From assembly GCA_016284305.1 (NCBI GenBank), contig JAEEON010000060.1:17571-81570 (forward strand): a stretch of 64,000 nucleotides of DNA, given 5' to 3'. The stretch comes from Bacteroidales bacterium (lineage in GTDB: Bacteria; Bacteroidota; Bacteroidia; Bacteroidales; F082). A model generated the notes under the pieces. That model was not told where the DNA came from and ran no database searches. It worked only from the letters and a program-made list of their open reading frames with translations. Shown here piece after piece: positions 8,936-17,256 of the stretch. Numbering within the stretch: the first letter of the stretch is position 1; each line of letters opens with the position of its first letter. A program made the position numbers and the translations under genes.

Positions 8936-11900
8936 AAAGGCATTCTCACTCAAGCCTTTGCCGCTCAGTGCGAGATCCTTCATGTAGCTAGGCACGTCTT
9001 TGCCGAGGTATTTATCGACATAAAGTTTGGCGAGGTATTGGCCGAGCATGAAGCCATGGCCACGCAGGCCAGTGAGCATGCCCACCTCGGGATCGACGAT
9101 GTAGCGAGGCTCCATGTAATAGCCGGCCCACACAGCGTGGAAGCCCACGGAGGCGAGGTTCGGAATCCAGTCGGCGAAGACCTCGGAGCAGATCTCCAGG
9201 AACTCCTTGCTGTTGTATTTGAGGTTCTGTCGAGCCTCGAAAGCGTCGCAGTCGGGTGAAGCGCATCCGATGACCTGGCCGGTGTGCAAGAACTGCTGTC
9301 CATAAACGGCGCTGAAGCCCTTGTAATGACGGCGGTCGATGATCATGTCGAGGGAGTCGCCATTGGCGCCTAGGTTGGGCAGACGACGAGTGATGAAGGC
9401 TTGGTGCTTCACTGGATACAATTGGGTGTCGATGCCCAGCATGTCGGTGAACTTCTCTGCTCCCCAGCCCATGCTGTTGACGAAGTGGTCGCAGGTGTAT
9501 TCCACGAACTGTTTGTCGTGAGTGCGGACGAGGGCGACATATTTGTCGTCTTTCTTCTGCACGAAGATCAGCTCGCAGTCTTCCATCAGCGTGCCGCCAT
9601 GCTCGATGGCGATGCCGCGGATGTAGTCGATGGTGCGACCCGGAGTGGCTTGCCAGCAGTTCTTGGAAATCAAGGCGTGGCTATAGACGTTGCTGTCCAT
9701 ATTCCACAACGGGGAGATCTCCTTACGGAAGTCCTTTTTCTCAATCATGTAAGCGTCACTCCAAGCACGTGAGGCGTCGAGGGCCTTGTAGGTGGCGTCG
9801 TCGTGGACGAGGTTCACATAGCGCGTCAACTTGAAGTCGATGTTGTGAGCCTTTTGTATCTCCTTGAATATCTCAAGGTTGTGGTTGGCGATGTCGGCGA
9901 TGTCGGGGTTCGAGAAAGCTGGACGTCCACCGGCGATGCAACGCCATGAGGAGCCGCGGTCGTAGTTGACCAGCACCGGTTTCTTGCCTGCTTCGGCGAA
10001 GTAACGGAAGGCAGCGCTACCGGCGATGCCACCGCCAGCGATGAGCACTTCCACTTGTTCTTTCTTCACGTCGTTGCCTGTCTGGAACACGAAGGTCTCC
10101 TTACGGTTGGGCTGATACACCTCGCCCAAAGTGACCTGGTTGGCCAGCGGTGCACGAGGTGACGACTCGCCGACCACTTCGATACCATAGCTGCGCAACA
10201 CTTGTTTTGCCCTCGAAACACAGCGTTTGCCACGGCAAGGGCCCATGCCCATGCGGGTGATGTGCTTCAACTCATCAACGGAGATGAACTTGCGGTCGCC
10301 CACAGCCTTCAGGATGGTCTTCAAATCGACATCCTCGCAGTGGCACACGAAAGCATCCTCAGTGGTGACGGTGGCCATCGTATTTCCAGGCATCGGGTCG
10401 ATCATCATGAACATAAGCGGTTCTGGATAGCGTTCCTTCAAGATGAATCCCTTGATATCCGTCATCACTGGAAGCTCTGTCCTCCACTTGGCGGGATCGA
10501 CTTTCACACGCACCACGTGGGTCTTGTTGGGCTTACGCAACACCTTTTCGATGACGCCATCGCAAAGGATTTGGCCGTTGTTGTCAATGAGATAGACCTC
10601 CTTGTTTTCCTCCACGTCGTATTCAACCGGCAGGAAGACCACGTTCTTGTTGAGGTCGTAGCCAAAGATGGCCAGGCCAGGGCAGTGGTTGACGCATTGC
10701 ATACAGCCGATACACTTGTCATAATTGACCACCGGCGTGGTGTTGGTCGAAGCTTTGGTGATGGCACCTTGCGGACAGCTGAACGAGCAGGGATTGCAGG
10801 CGAAGCCGTAGAGGCAGTCGAGTTGTACGAAAGGCTTGGCCATCATGCGCTCTTTGCTTGGGAGGTTGGGCTCCTCAAGGATGCGCACGGGACGTTGTTG
10901 TGAGTCGATATATTGTCTCGAGATTTCGAGATATTCGTCGTAGTTGTAACGGATACCGAGGTTTTGTGCCACCTCGAAGGCCGCTTGCTTGCCGCGAAGC
11001 ACTGCGCTGGTGCCTTCACCGATGCGGACAGCGTCACCACAGCCGTAGCAGTTGAGCCCAAACACTTGTTTGCCTTTGTTGAGCAACTGGTCGTCGGGAA
11101 TCAAGCCGGTGCAGATGTTGATGATGTCGATATCATAAAGGATCTTCTCCGTGCCTGGTATCGGCTTGAAATTCTCGCATTCGGCGATGACGGCTCCTAC
11201 GATACCGGTGTAGTCCTCATTGGGGATGGCTTTCAGCAGCACGTGTGAGGTCATGATCGGGATGCCCAAGCGGCGCACGCGGTTGGCCTGCACTGGGAAG
11301 CCTCCCTCGTGATCCATGCCTTCGATGATCGCCTTGATGGTGGCTCCGGCCTGCATGCCTTGATAGGAAGTCAGATAGCCGATGTTGCCTGCACCCACGG
11401 TAAGGACTTTCTTGCCGAGCAGGGTGTGCTCTTGGTTCATCATCTTTTGGAACACTGCTGCGGTGTAAACACCCGGAACGTCGTCGTTCTCAAAGGTCGG
11501 CATGAAAGGCACGGCACCCGTGGCGACCACGAGATGTTCTGCATCGACATAGCTGATCTCCTGGGTGACCACGTTCTTCAAGGCAATGCGTTTGCCTTCA
11601 AGCAAATCCCATACCGTGTTGTTCAAAAGGATTCCTTCGTGGTTGTCACCGGCAAGCGTCTTGGCAATGTCAAAACCACGCATGCCACCGAACTTCTGCT
11701 CTTTCTCGAAGAAGAAGAACTGGTGGGTCTGCATGTTGAATTGACCACCGATGTTTGCGTTGTTGTCGATGACCAAGTTGGGGATGCCAAGCTCGTTGAG
11801 CTTTTCGCGACATGCCAGTCCCGCTGGACCTGCTCCGATGATGGCGACTGTAGTCTTATAGATTTTAGTTGTAGGTTGAGCGTTGAGCGTTGAAGGTTGA

Positions 11901-12208
11901 TCGGGTAAGAACTTCTCACCTCTTGCCTCCAACCGTTCAACTTTTTTCACGCCATCCACCAGGGTGATGCAGATACGACGAACCTTGCCGTCAACGAGCA
12001 TCTCACAGGCGCCACATTTGCCGATGCCACATTCGAGACTCCGGTTACGTCCGGAGAGACTATGGCTATGGATAGGGAATCCAGCTTGGTGAAGGGCAGC
12101 GGCAATGGTCTTGCCCCGTTGGCCACGAACGGTCTGGCCTTCATATTGGAACTCCACAAGATCCTCTTGCGGGATATCCAAAATGGGGTGTTTTTCGATT
12201 TTGTACAT
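8930..12208 (-). CDS. multi-domain FAD/Fe-S oxidoreductase (HcnABC / amino-acid dehydrogenase-like fusion)
   Basis: 1092 aa with five redox modules in order. (1) A 2Fe-2S ferredoxin-like domain, residues 12-98, with C60, C65, C68 and C80. (2) A pyridine-nucleotide-disulfide type FAD/NAD domain with GAGPAG at 125-130. (3) A two-cluster 4Fe-4S domain near 462-520 (CNPCSFSCP and CIGCMQCVNHCP). (4) A BFD-like 2Fe-2S domain near 623-665 (VCHCEDVD, GPCRGKRC). (5) A DAO-type FAD oxidoreductase from about 717 with GGGIAG. Modules 1, 2, 4 and 5 correspond to the subunits of HcnABC, sarcosine oxidase and hydroxyproline or opine dehydrogenases. The likely reaction is oxidation of an amino or imino acid with electrons passed along the clusters, but the substrate is unknown. 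It is cytoplasmic, with no signal peptide. Confidence 0.85.
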   Translation of the reverse strand: MYKIEKHPILDIPQEDLVEFQYEGQTVRGQRGKTIAAALHQAGFPIHSHSLSGRNRSLECGIGKCGACEMLVDGKVRRICITLVDGVKKVERLEARGEKFLPDQPSTLNAQPTTKIYKTTVAIIGAGPAGLACREKLNELGIPNLVIDNNANIGGQFNMQTHQFFFFEKEQKFGGMRGFDIAKTLAGDNHEGILLNNTVWDLLEGKRIALKNVVTQEISYVDAEHLVVATGAVPFMPTFENDDVPGVYTAAVFQKMMNQEHTLLGKKVLTVGAGNIGYLTSYQGMQAGATIKAIIEGMDHEGGFPVQANRVRRLGIPIMTSHVLLKAIPNEDYTGIVGAVIAECENFKPIPGTEKILYDIDIINICTGLIPDDQLLNKGKQVFGLNCYGCGDAVRIGEGTSAVLRGKQAAFEVAQNLGIRYNYDEYLEISRQYIDSQQRPVRILEEPNLPSKERMMAKPFVQLDCLYGFACNPCSFSCPQGAITKASTNTTPVVNYDKCIGCMQCVNHCPGLAIFGYDLNKNVVFLPVEYDVEENKEVYLIDNNGQILCDGVIEKVLRKPNKTHVVRVKVDPAKWRTELPVMTDIKGFILKERYPEPLMFMMIDPMPGNTMATVTTEDAFVCHCEDVDLKTILKAVGDRKFISVDELKHITRMGMGPCRGKRCVSRAKQVLRSYGIEVVGESSPRAPLANQVTLGEVYQPNRKETFVFQTGNDVKKEQVEVLIAGGGIAGSAAFRYFAEAGKKPVLVNYDRGSSWRCIAGGRPAFSNPDIADIANHNLEIFKEIQKAHNIDFKLTRYVNLVHDDATYKALDASRAWSDAYMIEKKDFRKEISPLWNMDSNVYSHALISKNCWQATPGRTIDYIRGIAIEHGGTLMEDCELIFVQKKDDKYVALVRTHDKQFVEYTCDHFVNSMGWGAEKFTDMLGIDTQLYPVKHQAFITRRLPNLGANGDSLDMIIDRRHYKGFSAVYGQQFLHTGQVIGCASPDCDAFEARQNLKYNSKEFLEICSEVFADWIPNLASVGFHAVWAGYYMEPRYIVDPEVGMLTGLRGHGFMLGQYLAKLYVDKYLGKDVPSYMKDLALSGKGLSENAFK
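11868..11902. repeat. heptamer tandem repeat inside a coding region (5 units)
   Basis: GTTGTAG, GTTGAGC, GTTGAGC, GTTGAAG, GTTGATC. It encodes residues about 103-114 (DQPSTLNAQPTT) of the oxidoreductase, the linker between the 2Fe-2S and first FAD domains. Confidence 0.8.
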
Positions 12209-12242
12209 ATTAAAATGTTTTTGTTTTCGTGTTAAGCGACCG

Positions 12243-12270
12243 CAAATTTATGAAAATCATAAAAAGACAA
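12243..12270 (-). promoter_or_regulatory. promoter of the multi-domain oxidoreductase
   Basis: On the minus strand: TTG (12270-12268), 17 bases, TAAATTTG (12250-12243). The -7 element lies 34 bases before the ATG at 12208. Confidence 0.5.
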
Positions 12271-12304
12271 CACCCTTTTGTCTTTTTTTTGACAAAGTTT
12301 TCTG

Positions 12305-12312
12305 TACCTTTG
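12305..12312 (+). promoter_or_regulatory. -7 element of the pantothenate/CoA operon
   Basis: TACCTTTG fits TAnnTTTG, 22 bases before the first ATG of the operon (12335). Upstream T-rich sequence offers TTTG at 12277-12280, with a long 24-base spacer. Confidence 0.5.
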
Positions 12313-12334
12313 CCGCTCAATCAAGAGATCATAA

Positions 12335-13177
12335 ATGACACGTATCGGTTTCATTGGCGCAGGCAAGGTCGGTACCGCTTTGGGCAGCTATTTGAGAAGC
12401 AAAGGTTGCAATGTCAGCGGTTACTACGACCAGCTAGACGCGATGGCTATTGCTGCAGCTGAAGTCACAGGCTCGACATGTTTTGGTTCCATTGGACAGC
12501 TTCTCGATGCCTCAGAACAGGTGTTCATTACTGTTCCTGACGATAAGATAGCCTCTGTCTGGGAGTTTTGCCGCCATCTGCCTGTCGCTGGAAAAGGTTT
12601 CTTCCATTGCAGTGGGACCCTGAGTTCAGAGGTCTTTGAGAGGGCCTCCGAAGCTGGCGTCCACGTGGGCTCTGCCCATCCGGTGTGCGCTGTCAGCAGC
12701 CATTCGACAGGCGAAGTCTTTTCTGGCAAGTTTTTTGTATTGGAGGGCGACGCAACTGGAATCGAAATGCTGAAATCAATGATGATGACGACCGGCAATG
12801 ACTATCACGTCATTGGAAAAGCCGACAAGGCACGTTATCATGCCGCAATGGTGGCTGCAAGTAACCTTTGTTGTGCCTTGGCTCAGATGAGCGAAGATTG
12901 GCTTTCCTCGTGTGGCTTCGACAAGGAGACTGCCCATGCGCTGATCATTCCCCTGATGAAAGTCAACATCGACAATATCGCACTGAAAGGTTGTGTGGAG
13001 GGCCTCACTGGACCTGTGGAACGCAATGATGTGGGTACCGTGACCAAACACATGAACTTGCTCAATGGCGACGACCGCGAGATCTATCGCCGGCTATCAC
13101 TGCGTTTAGTGTCGATGGCTGAACAGAAACATCCTGATAACGATTATACTAACCTCAAGGAAGTTTTACAACGATGA
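12335..13177 (+). CDS. Rossmann / DUF2520 protein, probable ketopantoate reductase (PanG-like)
   Basis: 280 aa. The N-terminal Rossmann fold has GFIGAGKVG (Gly8, Gly10, Gly13) for NAD(P)H. It is followed by a catalytic region (HCSGTLSS, SAHPVCAV) and an all-helical DUF2520 domain. Proteins of this architecture include PanG, an alternative ketopantoate reductase reported in Francisella. Position supports that role: it is the first gene of an operon carrying every other step to 4'-phosphopantetheine, no panE homologue is in the window, and the stop overlaps the panB start by 4 bases (ATGA). The function is therefore an inference from context plus family. An unrelated NAD(P)-dependent role remains possible. 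Confidence 0.82.
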   Translation: MTRIGFIGAGKVGTALGSYLRSKGCNVSGYYDQLDAMAIAAAEVTGSTCFGSIGQLLDASEQVFITVPDDKIASVWEFCRHLPVAGKGFFHCSGTLSSEVFERASEAGVHVGSAHPVCAVSSHSTGEVFSGKFFVLEGDATGIEMLKSMMMTTGNDYHVIGKADKARYHAAMVAASNLCCALAQMSEDWLSSCGFDKETAHALIIPLMKVNIDNIALKGCVEGLTGPVERNDVGTVTKHMNLLNGDDREIYRRLSLRLVSMAEQKHPDNDYTNLKEVLQR

Positions 13178-14004
13178 CCAAAAAATCCGTTTTGACTTTT
13201 CGCAAGAAGAAAAGAGAAGCTCAGAAGATCACCATGCTGACCGCTTACGACTACACCATGGCCAAACTCATCAACGACAGTGGGGTGGACGCCGTGTTGG
13301 TGGGCGACTCCCTCGGCAATGTCATGCTCGGCCATGACGACACGGTGAGCGTGACCTTGGACGACATGCTGCGTCATTGCCTTGCCGTGTCACGTGCTTG
13401 TGACAATGCCATGGTGGTCGTTGACATGCCTTTCATGAGTTACCAGGTCTCCGTCGAAGATACTCTTCGTAACGCTGGCCGTCTCATGAAGGAAGGCCGT
13501 GCCAACGCCGTGAAACTCGAAGGCGGCACACGGGTCTGCCCCCAGATCCACGCTTTGGTGGAAGCGGGCATCCCTGTGATGGCTCATCTCGGACTGACCC
13601 CCCAGTCCATCAATACCTTCGGTGGTTATAAAGTAGTGGGGAAAACCAAGGAGAAAGCCGAAGAGCTGCTTTCCGAAGCCCTCGCCGTTCAAGAGGCAGG
13701 TGCCTTCGCACTGGTGCTCGAATGCGTTCCCGACAAGTTGGCCAAGCTGATCTCCCAAAAGCTGCAGATCCCTACCATCGGCATCGGTTCGGGCGCAGGT
13801 TGCGACGGACAAATCTTGGTGGCTCAGGACATGCTCGGCATGACGCACGGATTCTCCCCGAAATTCGTCAAAGTGTTCGCTCCCGTCGGTGACACAATCA
13901 AAAACGCCATCACCGACTATATCCACGAAGTGGAAAACGGCACCTATCCCTCCGAAGAATACAGTTATTCGGTCGGAGATGAAATCCTCGATTCCTTGTA
14001 TTAA
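13174..14004 (+). CDS. panB: 3-methyl-2-oxobutanoate hydroxymethyltransferase
   Basis: Transfers a hydroxymethyl group from methylene-tetrahydrofolate to ketoisovalerate, giving ketopantoate, the first committed step to pantothenate. The 276-residue protein is full length for this TIM-barrel family. Signature blocks are MLTAYDY, VLVGDSLGNVMLG (metal-binding Asp), VKLEGG, MAHLGLTPQS and IGIGSGAGCDGQILV. The start overlaps the DUF2520 gene by 4 bases, indicating translational coupling. The stop is followed by a period-7 repeat that fills the gap to panC. Confidence 0.96.
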   Translation: MTKKSVLTFRKKKREAQKITMLTAYDYTMAKLINDSGVDAVLVGDSLGNVMLGHDDTVSVTLDDMLRHCLAVSRACDNAMVVVDMPFMSYQVSVEDTLRNAGRLMKEGRANAVKLEGGTRVCPQIHALVEAGIPVMAHLGLTPQSINTFGGYKVVGKTKEKAEELLSEALAVQEAGAFALVLECVPDKLAKLISQKLQIPTIGIGSGAGCDGQILVAQDMLGMTHGFSPKFVKVFAPVGDTIKNAITDYIHEVENGTYPSEEYSYSVGDEILDSLY

Positions 14005-14009
14005 TTCTC

Positions 14010-14044
14010 TAAATTCTAAATTGTAAATTCTAAATTTTAAAATA
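14010..14044. repeat. heptamer tandem repeat between panB and panC (5 units)
   Basis: TAAATTC, TAAATTG, TAAATTC, TAAATTT, TAAAATA. It occupies nearly the whole panB-panC spacer and ends one base before the panC ATG. A degenerate upstream half unit supplies the panB TAA. Confidence 0.8.
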
Positions 14045-14045
14045 G

Positions 14046-14894
14046 ATGATCCAAGTAGTTCATACAATCAAAGAAGTCCGCGAAGCGGTCCGACAATGGA
14101 GAAAAGAAGGTTTAACGGTGGGTCTGGTGCCTACCATGGGTTACCTTCATGAAGGACATAAAAGTCTGGTTGACCGAGCAGTGAAAGACAATGACCGTGT
14201 GGTGGTCAGCGTCTTCGTCAACCCGATGCAGTTCGGTCCTACGGAGGACCTTGCGCAATATCCTCGTGACTTGGCAGCCGACACCCGTCTATGCGAGGCA
14301 GCTGGCGCCCACCTCATCTTTAACCCTGAACCGGAAGAGATGTACGACGAAGGCTTCTGCTCTTTCGTCGATATGAACGGCCCTACTGCCGAGCTCTGCG
14401 GAAAATCGCGGCCCATCCACTTCAGAGGGGTGTGTACTGTGGTAAGCAAATTGTTCAACATCGTCATGCCCGACAAGGCCTACTTCGGACAGAAAGATGC
14501 CCAACAGCTTTCGGTGATCCGTCGCATGGTGAAAGACCTTAACTTCCCCATAGAGATTGTGCCTTGCCCCATCGTCAGGGAAGCTGACGGCCTCGCCAAA
14601 AGCTCACGCAACACCTACCTGAATCCTCAAGAACGTCAGGCAGCCTTGGTGCTTTCAAGAGCCGTCAACCTCGGTCGCCAATGTGTCGAGAATGGCGAAC
14701 GCGATACGCATAAGGTGGTGGAAGCCATGAAGGCCTGCATCGAACAAGAACCCCTTGCCCGAATCGACTATGTGGAAGCTGTTGACTTTCAGAATATTCA
14801 GAAGGTAGATGTGGTCAAGGGCGAGACCCTGTTTGCCATGGCCGTGTATATCGGGAAGACCCGACTGATTGACAATTTCATCGTAAACATTTAA
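14046..14894 (+). CDS. panC: pantothenate synthetase (pantoate-beta-alanine ligase)
   Basis: Joins pantoate and beta-alanine with ATP through a pantoyl-adenylate. At 282 aa it is the standard length. Motifs of the nucleotidyltransferase fold are VPTMGYLHEGH (the HxGH site), the NPMQFGP block, the DKAYFGQKD block and GLAKSSRNTYL (the KMSKS-like loop). It lies 41 bases after panB, across the 7-bp repeat, and 12 bases before panD, so beta-alanine supply (PanD) and use (PanC) are co-transcribed. Confidence 0.97.
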   Translation: MIQVVHTIKEVREAVRQWRKEGLTVGLVPTMGYLHEGHKSLVDRAVKDNDRVVVSVFVNPMQFGPTEDLAQYPRDLAADTRLCEAAGAHLIFNPEPEEMYDEGFCSFVDMNGPTAELCGKSRPIHFRGVCTVVSKLFNIVMPDKAYFGQKDAQQLSVIRRMVKDLNFPIEIVPCPIVREADGLAKSSRNTYLNPQERQAALVLSRAVNLGRQCVENGERDTHKVVEAMKACIEQEPLARIDYVEAVDFQNIQKVDVVKGETLFAMAVYIGKTRLIDNFIVNI

Positions 14895-14906
14895 TATCCG
14901 TATAAA

Positions 14907-15320
14907 ATGCTGACACAAGTCTTAAAAGGGAAGATCCACCGCGCTACGGTCACCCAGGCGGAACTGGATTATGTTGGGAGCATCACCATCGACAGAGCAT
15001 TGATGGGAGCTGCCGGAATACGAGAGTATGAGCGAGTTCAGGTCGTGGACGTCAACAACGGCAATCGTCTCGAGACCTATGTCATTCCTGGGGAGCGAAA
15101 CAGTGGCGTTATCTGCCTCAATGGTGCCGCTGCACGACTGGTGGAGATTGGCGACAAAGTCATCATCATGGCCTATGTTTGGCTTGATGAGCATGAACTG
15201 GAGACCCATGCCCCTACGGTGGTCTTCGTGGATCATGAAAACAGGCCTGCCCATATCGCGAGTTATGAGAAACACGGCCTTCTGATGGATCAAGAAGACC
15301 TCAACGAAGAGATGCTATGA
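14907..15320 (+). CDS. panD: aspartate 1-decarboxylase proenzyme
   Basis: Makes beta-alanine from aspartate with a pyruvoyl cofactor formed by self-cleavage. The 137-residue chain shows the N-terminal [16 protein letters not shown] and the cleavage site Gly-Ser in VGSITID (about residues 24-26). Further conserved blocks are [15 protein letters not shown] and [11 protein letters not shown]. The size is close to the usual 115-140 aa. Its stop overlaps the coaBC start (ATGA at 15317-15320). Confidence 0.97.
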   Translation: MLTQVLKGKIHRATVTQAELDYVGSITIDRALMGAAGIREYERVQVVDVNNGNRLETYVIPGERNSGVICLNGAAARLVEIGDKVIIMAYVWLDEHELETHAPTVVFVDHENRPAHIASYEKHGLLMDQEDLNEEML

Positions 15321-16516
15321 TGAAAGGAAAGACCATCGTCCTTGGAGTGACGGGGAGCATCGCGGCCTATAAGATTGCCAATCTGGCCAGTTCTCTCGTC
15401 AAGGAAGGCTGCGAGGTGCATGTCATCATGACACATAATGCAACCTACTTCATCAACCCCATCACCTTTGAGACGCTGACAGGCAACAAATGCTTGGTGG
15501 ACACCTTTGACCGAAACTTTGAGTTTCATGTGGCACACGTCTCCTTAGCCAAAAAAGCCGACGTTATCCTTGTAGCACCTGCCACGGCCAATATCATCGG
15601 AAAGATGGCTTCGGGCATCGCCGATGACATGCTGAGCACGACGATTCTTGCGGCACAATGCCCCATCATCGTCTCTCCAGCCATGAACACCAACATGTAC
15701 CGTAATAGCATCGTTCAAGAGAACTTGCAGAAGTTGATGGCCCACGGCATGGTTGTCATCCCGCCTCAGGTGGGGCGTTTGGCTTGTGCCGACGTGGGAG
15801 AAGGCAAGATGCCCGATGAGGCTGTGCTGATGGCCTATCTGCGTAAGGCTGCCGCCTACGAGAAGGACATGAAAGGCATGAAAGTGCTCGTCACAGCGGG
15901 ACCCACACAGGAACCTATCGACCCAGTGCGTTATATCACCAACCACTCTACCGGAAAGATGGGCTTTGCCGTCGCTCGTGCCGCCATGGAACGGGGTGCC
16001 GAAGTGACCCTCGTCTGCGGTGAGACTACCGTGGAACCCCCATTGCTGGTCAACATCGTGCATGTGAGAACTGCCGCACAGATGCTGGATGCCGTCCTTG
16101 AGCATTTTCCCGAGTGCGACATCCTTGTCAAGTCAGCCGCCGTGGCCGACTTTACCCCAGCCGTTTATCACGACCAAAAAGTGAAGAAAAAAGAAGGAGA
16201 GCTGAGTCTGGAACTCAAACGCACTTCGGACATCCTGCGTCAGGTCGCCTCCATCAAAAAACCTAACCAATATGTGTGCGGTTTTTCCATGGAGACGGAC
16301 AACCTCCTCGAGAACTCAAAGAAAAAACTGCAGGAGAAGAACCTCGACCTAATTGTGGCCAACAACCTCAATGACAAAGGTGCCGGCTTCGGTGTCGATA
16401 CCAACGTGGTGACCCTGATCACCCGTGACGAGGTGAAGCCTTTACCCATCCTCTCCAAGGAGGAAGTCGCCCATCAACTGTTGAACACGCTCTTAAACAT
16501 GCGTACTCTCGTATGA
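15317..16516 (+). CDS. coaBC: bifunctional phosphopantothenoylcysteine decarboxylase / phosphopantothenate-cysteine ligase
   Basis: Two successive CoA steps in one 399-residue chain. The N-terminal CoaC flavoprotein has [10 protein letters not shown] (FMN), the PAMNTNMY substrate motif and the active-site Cys in [10 protein letters not shown]. The C-terminal CoaB synthetase starts at about residue 190 ([20 protein letters not shown]) and carries the Lys-rich loop [14 protein letters not shown] codons occur at both 15317 and 15320. The first gives a 4-base overlap with panD and the second a 1-base overlap. Its own stop overlaps coaX by 4 bases. Confidence 0.97.
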   Translation: MMKGKTIVLGVTGSIAAYKIANLASSLVKEGCEVHVIMTHNATYFINPITFETLTGNKCLVDTFDRNFEFHVAHVSLAKKADVILVAPATANIIGKMASGIADDMLSTTILAAQCPIIVSPAMNTNMYRNSIVQENLQKLMAHGMVVIPPQVGRLACADVGEGKMPDEAVLMAYLRKAAAYEKDMKGMKVLVTAGPTQEPIDPVRYITNHSTGKMGFAVARAAMERGAEVTLVCGETTVEPPLLVNIVHVRTAAQMLDAVLEHFPECDILVKSAAVADFTPAVYHDQKVKKKEGELSLELKRTSDILRQVASIKKPNQYVCGFSMETDNLLENSKKKLQEKNLDLIVANNLNDKGAGFGVDTNVVTLITRDEVKPLPILSKEEVAHQLLNTLLNMRTLV

Positions 16517-17256
16517 TTCTTTGTATCGACATCGGTAACACCACCGTATTCATGGGCCTGCTTAGCCAAGGAGTGGTGCATAACTGGGTGAGGATTCCTT
16601 CCACGACGCTCTCTTTTGACGAGGAGATTGCGGGATTCATCCACGAACATCCTATCGAAGAGGTTCGGGTCTCTTCGGTGGTGCCCTCGGTGACCCCTTT
16701 AGTGGAAGAGGCGGTGATGCGTCTGACTTCATTGCCCGTGCTTTTGGTGAAACGAGACCTTTTCCCACATTTCAAGATTGCTTTGGATGACCCTTCAACC
16801 TTGGGAGCCGACCGCATCGCCGATGCCGCAGGGGCCATCCACGACCATCAGCTTCCAGTCATCATCATCGATTTGGGCACTGCCACCACCTTTTCCGTCA
16901 TCGACGAGAACCAAGTGTTTCAAGGCGGCTCCATCGGTCCCGGCATCTATACCTCGTTTAGGGCCATCACCAGCAAGGCAGCACAGCTGAAAGACTACCG
17001 TTTGATGGTGCCAAAGACGATTATCGGTACCAACACGCAAGACTGTATCAATAGTGGCATCATTAACGGCCATGCGGCCATGATCGACGGCATGGTGCAA
17101 CGTATCGAGGAGGAGACTGGAAAAGAATATCAGCTAATCCTCACTGGAGGCATGGCCTCAACAGTAGCACCTTTCTGCAAACGTCAACTCATCGTTGATG
17201 AAACCTTAATCCTCAGAGGACTTGAGTGGTTGACTCGAGACGGGAGTTTTGGCTAA
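16513..17256 (+). CDS. coaX: type III pantothenate kinase
   Basis: Phosphorylates pantothenate, the first step of CoA synthesis proper. Type III enzymes are not feedback-inhibited by CoA. The 247-residue ASKHA-fold protein shows DIGNTT (phosphate loop, residues 5-10), GADRIADA, DLGTATTFSVID and GGSIGPG. It is the last gene of the operon. The stop codon overlaps that of rlmN on the other strand, with no space for a separate terminator. The operon therefore runs from ketoisovalerate (panB) to 4'-phosphopantetheine; coaD and coaE are not in the window. Confidence 0.95.
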   Translation: MILCIDIGNTTVFMGLLSQGVVHNWVRIPSTTLSFDEEIAGFIHEHPIEEVRVSSVVPSVTPLVEEAVMRLTSLPVLLVKRDLFPHFKIALDDPSTLGADRIADAAGAIHDHQLPVIIIDLGTATTFSVIDENQVFQGGSIGPGIYTSFRAITSKAAQLKDYRLMVPKTIIGTNTQDCINSGIINGHAAMIDGMVQRIEEETGKEYQLILTGGMASTVAPFCKRQLIVDETLILRGLEWLTRDGSFG

